From NCBI RefSeq assembly GCF_035653575.1, contig NZ_DASRBQ010000170.1:10123-74122 (forward strand): a stretch of 64,000 nt of DNA, given 5' to 3'. Source of the stretch: Actinocrinis sp035653575. Lineage in GTDB: Bacteria; Actinomycetota; Actinomycetes; Streptomycetales; Catenulisporaceae. Both the position numbers and the translations under genes were made by a program. Each line of letters opens with the position of its first letter. The stretch's first letter is position 1. Under the pieces are notes generated by a model that was not told where the DNA came from, made no database searches, and worked only from the letters and a program-made list of their open reading frames with translations. Shown here piece by piece: positions 50,407-58,872 of this stretch.

Positions 50407-51851
50407 GCACCCTGATCGTCATCGCCAAGGAACCGGTCCCCGGCCGCGTCAAGACCCGCCTCTCCCCGCCGTTCACGCCGAAGCAGGCCGCGTCGCTGGC
50501 TCGGGCCGCGCTGCTGGACACGCTGGACGCGGTCCGCCGGGCGCCGGCCGATCACCGGCTGCTCGTCCTGGACGGCGAAGCAGGGGACTGGCTTCCGGCC
50601 GCGCTGCGGGACGGCTTGGAGATCGTGCCTCAGGTGCCGGGCACGCTGGATCTGCGGCTGGCGGCGGCCTTCGCCGAAGCAGCCCGGATCGATCGCGGCC
50701 CCGCGTTGCTGGTGGGGATGGACACCCCGCAGGTGACGGCCGAGGTGCTGGCCAAGGGCCTGCTGGCGCTCGGCGCGGGCATGGCCGGCTCCGGGACGGC
50801 CGGTTCCTACGCCGACGCGGACGCGGTCTTCGGCCCGGCGGAGGACGGCGGTTTCTGGGCGCTGGGGCTGCGCGAGCCGGGTCACCCGCGCGTGAACGAC
50901 CTGCTCGTCGGCGTGCCCATGTCGCGCGACGACACCGGTAAGCACCAGCATGACCGACTCGTCGCCGCCGACCTGCGCATCAGCGTCCTGCCGACGCTGC
51001 GGGACGTCGACCACGAGGCGGATGCGCGGGCCGCCGCGCAGCAAGCCCCTGATTCTCGATTCGCCGCGTTGCTCGGCGGCATCGTGCCGGGCCGGGACGA
51101 ACCGGACGCCACGGTCGAGATCGCACCGCCGAGTGCTGACACTCACGACGACGCGCACACGGCGGCCGCGAGCTGGAGCGGGCCGGTCTCGTCAGGGTAC
51201 GAACGCGCGTTGTGGCAGACGATCGACCGCGGCCCACGGCACGCGTCGCATTCCTCCCGGACCTCGCCGCAGGAGCACGAGCCGATCCTGCTGCGCTGCG
51301 AAAGCGGAGCGGTCTTCCATCTCGACGTGGCGAAGTACGCGGCGGCTCCGGACGAGACCGACAGTTCCCTGCTGGACCGATGTACCGGGCCGACTCTCGA
51401 CATCGGCTGCGGACCGGGCCGGCTCGCCGCCGAGCTGGCCCGGCGCGGTATCCCGTCGCTGGGCGTGGATGTGACGCCGGTCGCGCTGCTCATCGCACGC
51501 GCCGCCGGGGCAACCGCGCTGCGGCGCTCAGTGTTCGACCGGCTGCCGGGCGAGGGCCGTTGGCCGTACGCGCTGCTGATCGACGGCAATATCGGGATCG
51601 GCGGCGATCCGCAGGCGCTGCTCGCCCGCATCAAGGCCCTGCTGCGCCCGCGCGGCGGCCGGCTGCTGGTCGAGACGGCGGCCGGCGAGCTGGATGAACG
51701 GCACGAGCTGCGTCTCGGCGAGCACGGTGCGCCGGTGCCGTGGGCCAGCGTCGGCGCGAGCGCGCTGCTCGCGCTGGCCCGGCCGCTCGGTTTCCGGCTC
51801 GAAGCGAGCTGGGAGTCGGCCGGGCGCAACTTCACGGCCCTGGCCACCTGA
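50403..51851 (+). CDS. DUF2064/TIGR04282 glycosyltransferase-like domain fused to SAM methyltransferase
   Basis: 482 residues. The N-terminal half (1-235) is a GT-A-like DUF2064 domain: LIVIAKEPVPGRVKTRLSPPFT, VGMDTPQVTAEVL and GPAEDGGFWALGLREP. A linker of about 60 residues leads to a class I methyltransferase (about 300-480) with SAM motif LDIGCGPGRLAAELARRGI and acidic VDVTPVAL. The ATG overlaps the preceding stop (ATGA). In streptomycete-type loci the two parts are commonly separate neighbouring genes beside an epimerase and a GT2, so this is a fusion of a known set. A sugar-decorated envelope component is the probable product. Confidence 0.87.
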   Translation: MSTLIVIAKEPVPGRVKTRLSPPFTPKQAASLARAALLDTLDAVRRAPADHRLLVLDGEAGDWLPAALRDGLEIVPQVPGTLDLRLAAAFAEAARIDRGPALLVGMDTPQVTAEVLAKGLLALGAGMAGSGTAGSYADADAVFGPAEDGGFWALGLREPGHPRVNDLLVGVPMSRDDTGKHQHDRLVAADLRISVLPTLRDVDHEADARAAAQQAPDSRFAALLGGIVPGRDEPDATVEIAPPSADTHDDAHTAAASWSGPVSSGYERALWQTIDRGPRHASHSSRTSPQEHEPILLRCESGAVFHLDVAKYAAAPDETDSSLLDRCTGPTLDIGCGPGRLAAELARRGIPSLGVDVTPVALLIARAAGATALRRSVFDRLPGEGRWPYALLIDGNIGIGGDPQALLARIKALLRPRGGRLLVETAAGELDERHELRLGEHGAPVPWASVGASALLALARPLGFRLEASWESAGRNFTALAT

Positions 51852-51868
51852 CCGGGCCGACGACCCGA

Positions 51869-53113
51869 TCAGCCGGAGACCAGCGACTCCAGCGGCGTGT
51901 CCGGGTCGGCCAGCCGCTCCGGGTCGACGCTGTGCCCTGACAGCCCTGACTCGATCAGGGCACGGATCTGGTCGCCGACGTCCCAGACGTTGACGTTCAT
52001 CCCGGCCAGCACCCGGCCTGCGGAGAGCCAGAAGGCGATGAACTCGCCGCCGGCCGGGTCGCCGCGGGTGACCAGCCGGTCGTAGCCGCCGGGCTCGACG
52101 TAACCGAGGTATTCCATGCCGAGGTCGTACTGGTCGGTGAAGAAGTACGGCAGCCGGTCGTACTGGGCCTGCTCGCCCAGCATCGCCGCCGCGGCCACCT
52201 CGGGCTGGTTGAGCGCGTTGGCCCAGTGCTCGACCCGGATGCGCTTGTCGTATCTCGGGTGGTGCGCGCGGGCCACGTCGCCGACCGCGAAGATGTCCGG
52301 GTCCTCGGTACGCAGCGAGGCGTCGACGAGCACGCCGTCGTCCACGGCCAGGTCGGCGTCCTCGGCCAGCTGGGTGTTCGGCGCCACGCCGACCGCGACC
52401 AGGACGGCGTCCGTCGGCAGGACCGAGCCGTCGCGCAGCCGCACGCCGGTCGCGTAGCCGCCCTCGGTGGTGATCTCGTTCACCACCTCGCCGAAGCGGA
52501 ACTCGACCCCGTTGCGGCGGTGCAGGTCGGCGAAGTGCCGGCCCATCTCCGGGCCGAGCACGCGCAGCAGCGGCAGTTCCGCCGTCTCCACGACGGTGAC
52601 CTCGACTCCCGCACCCCGCGCCGCGGCCGCGGCCTCAAGCCCGATCCAGCCGGCGCCGACTACGACGAGCCGCTGGATCTGGCCGAACAGCGCCTTCAGC
52701 CGCTCCGAGTCGTCGATGGTGCGCAGGTAGAGGACGCGGTCCGCGTTTCCGCCGAGCACGGGAAGGTGACGCGGGCTGGCGCCGGTGGCGAGCAGCAGCT
52801 TGCTGTAGCCGAGCCGCGAGGCGTCGGCCAGCCGGACCTGATGCGCCGCGCGCTCGATCGAGGAGACGTGGCTGCCGAGCCGTAGCTCGACCTCGTGCTC
52901 GGCATACCAGGGCTCCGGGTGTACGAACGCCTTCTCGCGCTCGCTCTTGCCGATCAGATAGTCCTTCGACAGCGGCGGGCGCTCGTACGGCAGGTGCTCC
53001 TCTTCGCCGATCAGCACGATCCGGCCGTCGTAGCCCTTCGCGCGCAGCGCCTCGGCGGCCTTGGCGCCGCTCAGGCTCGCTCCGACGATGACGATTGGTT
53101 CGGACGCTGGCAT
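51869..53113 (-). CDS. FAD-dependent ferredoxin/rubredoxin reductase-type oxidoreductase
   Basis: 414 residues. FAD motif IVIVGASLSGAKAAEALRAKG (7-27), family sequence YERPPLSKDYLIG, NAD motif LVVVGAGWIGLEAAAAARGAG, and FAD contact IFAVGDVARAHHP. A C-terminal reductase domain follows (about 320-414). This is the pattern of class I dioxygenase ferredoxin reductases and P450-redox partners. No cognate ferredoxin or oxygenase is adjacent, so it may serve P450s elsewhere. ATG 53113 has GAGGAG-like sequence upstream. Confidence 0.9.
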   Translation of the reverse strand: MPASEPIVIVGASLSGAKAAEALRAKGYDGRIVLIGEEEHLPYERPPLSKDYLIGKSEREKAFVHPEPWYAEHEVELRLGSHVSSIERAAHQVRLADASRLGYSKLLLATGASPRHLPVLGGNADRVLYLRTIDDSERLKALFGQIQRLVVVGAGWIGLEAAAAARGAGVEVTVVETAELPLLRVLGPEMGRHFADLHRRNGVEFRFGEVVNEITTEGGYATGVRLRDGSVLPTDAVLVAVGVAPNTQLAEDADLAVDDGVLVDASLRTEDPDIFAVGDVARAHHPRYDKRIRVEHWANALNQPEVAAAAMLGEQAQYDRLPYFFTDQYDLGMEYLGYVEPGGYDRLVTRGDPAGGEFIAFWLSAGRVLAGMNVNVWDVGDQIRALIESGLSGHSVDPERLADPDTPLESLVSG

Positions 53114-53197
53114 CGGTTCTCCTCGTCGCCGCGACTTTCGCCTGCTCGATCAGGGCGTGGCGCGGCGGACGCGTGTGTGACGCCCGCGGCACCCACG

Positions 53198-53225
53198 GTG
53201 ACCAGGTTAACCGCAAAGCGGTCAC
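53198..53225. other. Weak inverted repeat GTGACC/GGTCAC
   Basis: Six-base arms (53198-53203, 53220-53225) enclose the 8-bp palindrome GGTTAACC (53205-53212). The site lies between the stop of the DUF4097 gene (53230) and the start of the reductase gene. Either a weak terminator or an operator. Confidence 0.35.
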
Positions 53226-53229
53226 AGCA

Positions 53230-54090
53230 TCAGTTATCGCCCGCGTAACTAAGTAAGGCGTCGCCGGACAGCGAACTGATCGTGATGGTGCGCGGCGACG
53301 AATCGTCCTCGATGTTCTGCTCGATGTTGCGGCTGCCGGAGGAGGTCTGGCCGGAGACGCGGTACGTTGCGCCGTGCGGGACGGTGACGATCACGTTGCC
53401 AGAGGCGACCGACGCGGAGACCGACATCGGTGCGCTCGTGAACGCGAGATCGATATCTCCGGAAAGCGTCTGAGCGCTGGTTTGCTGCGAAGCCAGCCCG
53501 GCGCCGTGGATCTCCCCGGAATCCGCCCGCGCCAGGAGCGTGCCGCTGTCGTCTTCAAGATCGATGTCGCCGGACCGCGCTCGGGCGTTCACGCTCCCGG
53601 TCATGCCTCTGACCTGCACTGAGCCCGAGTCGAGGGTGGACTGCACGGATACCGTCGCGGGCACCGTAAGCACCAGACTCGCGCCGCACGGATTGACCAC
53701 GGTGAACGAAGGCGCCGCGCAGTCCTCGGTGATCAGCAGCGTGCCGCCCTGCCAGGTCTCGGTGATCTGCGGCTTGTTGATGGTCCAGGTCAGGGTCTGG
53801 CGCAGCGAGACCTCGTCGCCGCCGGCGGACGGCTGGACGGTCAGATCACCGCCGGTGACGTCGATCTCGACTGCCGTGATCGGGTGCCGTGTGGTCCATG
53901 TGGTCGTGGTGGTCTGCGCCGCGAGCCAGCCGACCTGTGGCAGGCCGACCGCCCCGATGGTGACGACGGCCGTCATCCCCGCGATGCCGTACCACAGCGC
54001 GCGCTGGCCTTTGCGAGCCGGACCGTCTACCCGCGTCGGACCGTCCGCGTGCGGCGGCCTGGCGTCTTCAAACTCAAAGGACTCATTCAC
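53230..54090 (-). CDS. Membrane-anchored DUF4097-like beta-helix protein
   Basis: 286 residues. A short acidic cytoplasmic part (1-30), one transmembrane helix (LWYGIAGMTAVVTIGAVGLP) and an extracellular domain of short beta strands repeating GSVQVRGMTGSVNARARSGDIDLEDDSGTLLARADSGEIHG, the DUF4097/adhesin-like beta-solenoid pattern. The Cys pair (DCAAPSFTVVNPC) may be a disulfide. It follows the LuxR-type regulator by 43 bases on the same strand, so it is probably the third gene of the two-component operon and may modulate or report envelope stress, as LiaF-like proteins do. Confidence 0.82.
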   Translation of the reverse strand: MNESFEFEDARPPHADGPTRVDGPARKGQRALWYGIAGMTAVVTIGAVGLPQVGWLAAQTTTTTWTTRHPITAVEIDVTGGDLTVQPSAGGDEVSLRQTLTWTINKPQITETWQGGTLLITEDCAAPSFTVVNPCGASLVLTVPATVSVQSTLDSGSVQVRGMTGSVNARARSGDIDLEDDSGTLLARADSGEIHGAGLASQQTSAQTLSGDIDLAFTSAPMSVSASVASGNVIVTVPHGATYRVSGQTSSGSRNIEQNIEDDSSPRTITISSLSGDALLSYAGDN

Positions 54091-54133
54091 CCCGGTAACC
54101 TCCGTTGCCCCGTGAGTAGTTCGGAGAGCACGG

Positions 54134-54781
54134 TCAAGAACCGCTGCCCAAGAAGCGCAGGACTGCCAGGACCCTGCGATGGTCGCCCTCGTCTGGCGGC
54201 AGGTCGAGCTTCGTGAAGATGTTGTTGATGTGCTTGCCGACCGCGCTCTCCGTGATCACCAGGATCTGCGCGATCCGGGCGTTCGAGCGGCCCTCCGCCA
54301 TCAGCGCCAGCACCTCGCGCTCGCGCGGCGTGAGCCGGTCCAGCGGATCGTTGTGCCGCCGCAGCAGCAGCTGCGAGACGACCTCGGGATCGAGCGCGGT
54401 GCCGCCGGCCGCGACCCGCTCAAGGGCGTCGATGAAGTCCGTCACGTCGGCGACGCGGTCCTTGAGCAGGTAGCCGACCGCGGCCGTGTTCGTGGCCAGC
54501 AGGTCCGCGGCGTAACGCTCCTCCACGTACTGAGACAGCATCAGGACCGCGACCTCGGGCCAGGCGCGGCGGATCACCATGGCCGCGCGCACTCCCTCGT
54601 CGGAGTGTCCCGGAGGCATGCGCACGTCCACTACGGCGACATCGGGCCGGTGTTCCTCCACCGCGGCCAGCAGCGCCTCGGCGTCGCCTACCGCGGCCAC
54701 GACGTCGATGCCGGAGCCCTCGAGCACCCGGGTCAATCCCGCGCGCAGCAGCACGGAGTCCTCGGCGATCACAGCGCGCAC
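54134..54781 (-). CDS. NarL/LuxR-family response regulator
   Basis: 215 residues. Receiver domain with VIAEDSVLLRAGL (acidic pocket), phospho-acceptor Asp in VAVVDVRMPP (about 53), S/T in MLSQYVE and K in GYLLKDRV. The LuxR-type HTH LTPREREVLALMAEGRSNARIAQIL (about 150-174) and SAVGKHINNIFTKLDL follow. GTG 54781 lies 13 bases inside the end of the kinase gene; the frame is open further upstream but the receiver starts here. Phosphorylated by the cotranscribed DesK-type kinase. Confidence 0.92.
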   Translation of the reverse strand: MRAVIAEDSVLLRAGLTRVLEGSGIDVVAAVGDAEALLAAVEEHRPDVAVVDVRMPPGHSDEGVRAAMVIRRAWPEVAVLMLSQYVEERYAADLLATNTAAVGYLLKDRVADVTDFIDALERVAAGGTALDPEVVSQLLLRRHNDPLDRLTPREREVLALMAEGRSNARIAQILVITESAVGKHINNIFTKLDLPPDEGDHRRVLAVLRFLGSGS

Positions 54782-56079
54782 GGCAGCTCCACGGTGATGA
54801 CGGTCGGGCCGCCGACCGGGCTGGTCAGAGCGAAGGTGCCGTCGACCGAGGCCGCGCGGCGGGCCAGGCCGGCTAGGCCGGAGCCGCGGGCCGGGTCCGC
54901 GCCGCCGACCCCGTCGTCCACGATGCGCAGCCGCAGCCGGCCGCGCGCCTGCACGACCTCGACGTCGGCCTGGGTCGCCTCGGCGTGCTTGGCGATGTTG
55001 GTCAGCGCCTCGGAGACCACGAAATAGGCGACCGCCTCGACCGCGGGAGCCGCCCGCTCGGGCACCTCCACGCTCAGCCGGACCGGGAACGGAGCGCGCG
55101 CGGCGATGCCGGAGAGGGCCGCGTCGAGGCCGCGATCGTCGAGCACCGCGGGGTGCAGGCCGCGCACCAGATCGCGCAGTTCCGCCATCGCGGCCTTCGC
55201 CTCCTCGTGCGCGGAACCGATGACGGCGCCGGCCTCCGGGGGCAGACCTTCGAGCTGCGAGCGGGCCATGCCGAGGTTGATCGCGAGCGAGACCAGTCGC
55301 TGCTGTACGCCGTCGTGCAGATCGCGCTCGATGCGGCGGCGCTCGGCGTCCACGGCCTGCACCAGCGCGGACCGGCTCTCCGTCAGGCCGGCGACCCGCT
55401 GTTCCAGCTGTACCGCGCGGTCCGGTCCGAGCAGCGCCATGGCGGCGCGCTCGTCGAGCGCGGCGATGATTCCGGCCAGCCATGCGGAAACCCAGAGTGC
55501 GCCCATCCCGGCCGCGCACAGCAGTATGTCGCGGGAGACCATGCCGGACGCGCGCAGCGGCGAGTGCGGCGGGAGCGCCGGGGCGATCGCCGGAAGCGCC
55601 AGCAGCACGAAACCGGCGCCGCCGAGCAGGATCATGCCGAGTCCGGCGGCCGCGAACGCCGGGGCCGCGACGAAGTGGTAGCCCAGCTGCCGCCAGGCGT
55701 CGCCGGTGCGCAGCGTCACCAGGAAGGCGCGCCAGCTGGCCGGCTGCGCGTCAGGGGCGCCCTCGGTGCGCAGCTCGACACCGAGCAGCGCGCCGAACCG
55801 GCTGCGCTGCATGGTCGTCGCGAACCGCAGCACGCGCGGCAGCAGGATCGTGACGAGCACGAACTCGAGCATGGAGATCGACCACAGCAGCTTCGAGTCC
55901 ACGAGGACCGCCAGCACGAACACCACTGTCCAGCTGCTTCCGGCGGCGACGAACGCGGCGTCGCGCCACACGAGGCGGGAGAACGGCCCGCGCAGCAAGG
56001 GCGCGTGCCGCGACGGCCCGGCGCCGCCTGCCGAGCCGGCGGCCGCGGCGCCGGAGGGCACCCCCGTGGCGGCCGTCAT
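54769..56079 (-). CDS. DesK-type sensor histidine kinase
   Basis: 436 residues. Six or so N-terminal hydrophobic segments (DUF-type sensor domain, VVFVLAVLVDSKLLWSISMLEFVLV and AFAAAGLGMILLGGAGFVLLAL among them), a HisKA_3 dimerisation domain with phospho-acceptor His in RRRIERDLHDGVQQRLVSLA, and HATPase_c with SEALTNIAKHA (N-box), VDDGVGGAD (G1) and GSGLAGLARR (G2). ATG 56079 is taken; an in-frame TTG at 56091 also exists. First gene of the kinase-regulator-DUF4097 operon; membrane sensing is likely. Confidence 0.9.
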   Translation of the reverse strand: MTAATGVPSGAAAAGSAGGAGPSRHAPLLRGPFSRLVWRDAAFVAAGSSWTVVFVLAVLVDSKLLWSISMLEFVLVTILLPRVLRFATTMQRSRFGALLGVELRTEGAPDAQPASWRAFLVTLRTGDAWRQLGYHFVAAPAFAAAGLGMILLGGAGFVLLALPAIAPALPPHSPLRASGMVSRDILLCAAGMGALWVSAWLAGIIAALDERAAMALLGPDRAVQLEQRVAGLTESRSALVQAVDAERRRIERDLHDGVQQRLVSLAINLGMARSQLEGLPPEAGAVIGSAHEEAKAAMAELRDLVRGLHPAVLDDRGLDAALSGIAARAPFPVRLSVEVPERAAPAVEAVAYFVVSEALTNIAKHAEATQADVEVVQARGRLRLRIVDDGVGGADPARGSGLAGLARRAASVDGTFALTSPVGGPTVITVELPCAL

Positions 56080-56266
56080 GATCGGAACCAAGTCATGGCT
56101 GGAAGCCTATGCAACGCCGGCGCACCCGACCATGAGGTGGGGCTCCGTACTCGGGGTGGGGCTAGCCATACCCCCGACTCGGTATCGGGCGCTACTGACC
56201 GGGACCCGCGGGCCGAGCAGGCTGGAGGGCATGGAAGTCCGAACGGGGGAAAGGAAACCCGGCGCC

Positions 56267-56773
56267 ATGTCAGTCTCATTCTTCGAGCTCGCCGAGGGCA
56301 GGTTCTCCGGTCGCGCGGGCAGCCATGACCTTGCGTACCGCCGCACCCGTGACGGCGCCAGACCGTGGCAGCGCCGCCTTGGCTGGGCGCTCACCGGGGC
56401 CGGCGCGGCGATGATCCCGTGGCTGTTCGTGCTGGCCGCCGAGCTGCCCGCGCAGACCACCGCGGTGCACTGGAACACGGTCTGGGTCGGCCTCGACAGC
56501 CTCGAAGCGCTGGGCCTGGCCTCGACCGGGCTGCTGCTGCGCCGCCAGGACTCGCGGGCCGGGCTGACCGCCGCGGCGACCGCGACGCTGCTCGCCATGG
56601 ACGCCTGGTTCGACGTGCTCACCTCGGCGCCGGGCGCCGACCGGGCGGTCGCGATCGCGATGGCGGCCAGCGCGGAACTTCCGATCGCGGCGCTGTGCGC
56701 CTATCTGGCCGTACGTCTCCATCCGGGAAGCGGCGGATCAGACGCTACGCCCGAGTATCGAGCGCACGAGTAA
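56267..56773 (+). CDS. Small multi-pass membrane protein of unknown function
   Basis: 168 residues with about four hydrophobic segments (LTGAGAAMIPWLFVLAAELP, VWVGLDSLEALGLASTGLLL, LTAAATATLLAMDAWFDVLT, ASAELPIAALCAYLAVRL). The central VGLDSLEALGLASTGLLLRRQD and DAWFDVLTS are shared by many small actinobacterial membrane proteins of unknown role. ATG 56267 has AAAGGAAA at about 9-12 bases; ATG 56231 in frame has GGAGG at only 2 bases. Divergent from the DesK-type kinase and possibly regulated by it. Confidence 0.72.
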   Translation: MSVSFFELAEGRFSGRAGSHDLAYRRTRDGARPWQRRLGWALTGAGAAMIPWLFVLAAELPAQTTAVHWNTVWVGLDSLEALGLASTGLLLRRQDSRAGLTAAATATLLAMDAWFDVLTSAPGADRAVAIAMAASAELPIAALCAYLAVRLHPGSGGSDATPEYRAHE

Positions 56774-56899
56774 GGCCTCGCACTCCCCCATCACCCGAAC
56801 GAGCGACCCTGATTCGGCCACCCCCGGGGAATGCTGACCGTGCGGACGCCATGACGTGGCGTGATCGCGATCCGTCAGTCAAGGGGAGGGCCGGGCCAC

Positions 56900-57655
56900 A
56901 TGGGGCTCGCGATTCTGATCGCTCTTGTCGTATTAGCGGTGGCTGTGCTGGTGCTGCTCGACCGGCGCCGCAAGGAGATGAAGGTCGAGCGCGAAGACGC
57001 CTCGGCCGTCGAGTACATCAACCTGTTCATCGGTACGCTGTACATGGTGCTGTTGTCGCTGATCGTCGTGCTGCTGTGGCAGAACGTCTCGGACGTCAGC
57101 GGGGATGTGCGCACGGAGGCGTCCGGGCTTCAGGCGTTGGTGCAGACGGCGCAGCGCTTGCCGGCGAGCGAGGGGGAACCGCTGCTCAAGGCGGCCCACG
57201 AGTACGCGGCTGCCGTGCTGAACAGCGAGTGGCCGCCGAAGCCGGGCACGGACAACGGCGCAGGCGAGAACGCGCCGGCCGCGCGCGTTCTGGCCGAGGC
57301 CCGGGCGGCCGTGACGCATCCGGTGGCGTCTGGCGCCACGGCCGGAACGATCGAGGACCAGGCCATCGCGGAGATCAACACCGTGGCCGACGCGCGCGAC
57401 GACCGGCTGGCGAAGTCCGGCGCCGGCGTCCCCGACGTGCTGTTGATCGCGCTCGCCGTGCTCAGCCTGATCACGATCGCCACTCCGCTCGCGCTCGGGC
57501 TGCGCGCCGACGCGCTCGCGTTCGCTGGGTTCGTGGTCACGACGGCGCTGGTGTGCCTGGCGTTCTGGTTCGTCGTGGAGCTCCAGTCGCCCTTCCACGG
57601 GCTCATCCACGCCAGCCCGCAACCGTTGCGAGACGTGCTGGCGGCGAATGCGTAG
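56900..57655 (+). CDS. DUF4239-like (bestrophin-like) membrane protein
   Basis: 251 residues. Four transmembrane segments: two at the N-terminus (LAILIALVVLAVAVLVLL, NLFIGTLYMVLLSLIVVLLW) and two at the C-terminus (VLLIALAVLSLITIATPLAL, FAGFVVTTALVCLAFWFVVE), flanking a periplasmic helical region of about 110 residues. This is the DUF4239 arrangement, a family distantly related to bestrophin channels. The end QSPFHGLIHASPQPL is a family feature. ATG 56900 has GGGAGG at about 10 bases. It overlaps the next gene by 8 bases. Confidence 0.82.
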   Translation: MGLAILIALVVLAVAVLVLLDRRRKEMKVEREDASAVEYINLFIGTLYMVLLSLIVVLLWQNVSDVSGDVRTEASGLQALVQTAQRLPASEGEPLLKAAHEYAAAVLNSEWPPKPGTDNGAGENAPAARVLAEARAAVTHPVASGATAGTIEDQAIAEINTVADARDDRLAKSGAGVPDVLLIALAVLSLITIATPLALGLRADALAFAGFVVTTALVCLAFWFVVELQSPFHGLIHASPQPLRDVLAANA

Positions 57656-58799
57656 CAGGCCACTGATGCTTATCTCTCGCTTCGGCGCGCTGCTGGCGAC
57701 CGGTTTCGTTCTCACGATGGGGCCGTCGGCCTTCGCGGCGTCACCCGGCCAGCATCAGGCGGCTGACACGGCTCTCGGTCTTGACCTCGAGGCGCTACAC
57801 CTTTCCACGTTCACTGACACGCTGCCCGGCACCGAAGCGACCGCGTTCCACGCGCTTGCCGGTGACACGGTTCGGCGTGTCTACGTTGTGCGCAACGACG
57901 GCCTGCTGCCACTGACCCGCGTATCGGTGCACGACCCTGACGTCTCGTCAGCCGCGATCCGTTGCACGCACGACGGTGACGACGACTCGGACGACGGTGA
58001 TGGCGCGGATCTCGGCCCGCTGAGCGAGCTGACCTGCTTCGCGACCTTCAACGCCGCGGTCGGCGAGCACGACGGCCGCGTTGCCGCCAGCGCTCTCTCC
58101 CCTCTCCTCAACCGCACAGTGTCCGCGTCGGCCGACGCCGGTTACACAGCCATCGCCCCTGGCCTGTCCGCGAGCCTCGCCTTCGCGAACGGCGTGCCGC
58201 CCGGCGGCGGTCTGCCCGCTGACACCACCGTCAGTGCGACGGTGCGGATCGTGAACTCCGGATCGGCCGAGGTGACCGGACTGCGCTTGGTGCCGCCGCC
58301 CTCGCTGTCCGGTCTCGCCTGCTCCGCAGGGCCTTCCGTCGGCTCGCTCGCCCCCGGCGCATCCGCCGTGTGCTCCGGTTCGCTGACGACCACGGTCGGG
58401 CGCCACGATGACAGCCTGATCGTCGCAGGAACGTGGCTCTGGGATCGGGCGATCACGTCGCAAGGGCCGCAGTCGACGCGCAGCTACCCGATCCAAGCCA
58501 GCGCCGAAGCCGCGTACAACGGCATCAAGGCCCCGGGCCCGCCCGCGTCTCCGGCACCGCCGCCAAGTCCGCGCGCCGCCGCCGCGCCGAGACTGCCGGC
58601 CGCCTCGCCCTCCCCCTCTCCTCCGGCCTCGCCGAGCCCGAGTCCGCCGCACAGCCCGGTGCCCACGCCGGTTCAGCCGCTCGTGCCGGCGAACGTGCAG
58701 TTCGTCCCCTCGCGCGGGCTCTCGCTGCCGCTCAAGGTGCTGGCCATCGTGGTCATCCCAGGAGTCGCCGCCGCACGCCGCATCGCGTCCCGCAAGTGA
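57648..58799 (+). CDS. Secreted, C-terminally anchored surface protein
   Basis: 383 residues. Signal peptide (LISRFGALLATGFVLTMGPSAFAAS), then two or three DUF11/DUF7507-like beta-sandwich repeats, about 60-285 (RVYVVRNDGLLPLTRVSVHDPD, CFATFNAAVGEHDG, TVRIVNSGSAEVTGLRLVPP). A Pro/Ser-rich stalk (SPSPSPPASPSPSPPHSP, about 300-345) and a C-terminal hydrophobic helix with basic end (VLAIVVIPGVAAARRIASRK) suit cell-wall spanning and membrane anchoring. No sortase signal is seen. ATG 57648 overlaps the DUF4239 gene by 8 bases, so the pair is cotranscribed; ATG 57666 is an alternative. Confidence 0.75.
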   Translation: MRSRPLMLISRFGALLATGFVLTMGPSAFAASPGQHQAADTALGLDLEALHLSTFTDTLPGTEATAFHALAGDTVRRVYVVRNDGLLPLTRVSVHDPDVSSAAIRCTHDGDDDSDDGDGADLGPLSELTCFATFNAAVGEHDGRVAASALSPLLNRTVSASADAGYTAIAPGLSASLAFANGVPPGGGLPADTTVSATVRIVNSGSAEVTGLRLVPPPSLSGLACSAGPSVGSLAPGASAVCSGSLTTTVGRHDDSLIVAGTWLWDRAITSQGPQSTRSYPIQASAEAAYNGIKAPGPPASPAPPPSPRAAAAPRLPAASPSPSPPASPSPSPPHSPVPTPVQPLVPANVQFVPSRGLSLPLKVLAIVVIPGVAAARRIASRK

Positions 58800-58872
58800 G
58801 CCGCGTCCCCAAGTGAGCCGTGCCTCCGGTGACCCGGGCCACAGGGGGTATGTCTCCCTCCGAGGAGGCGCA

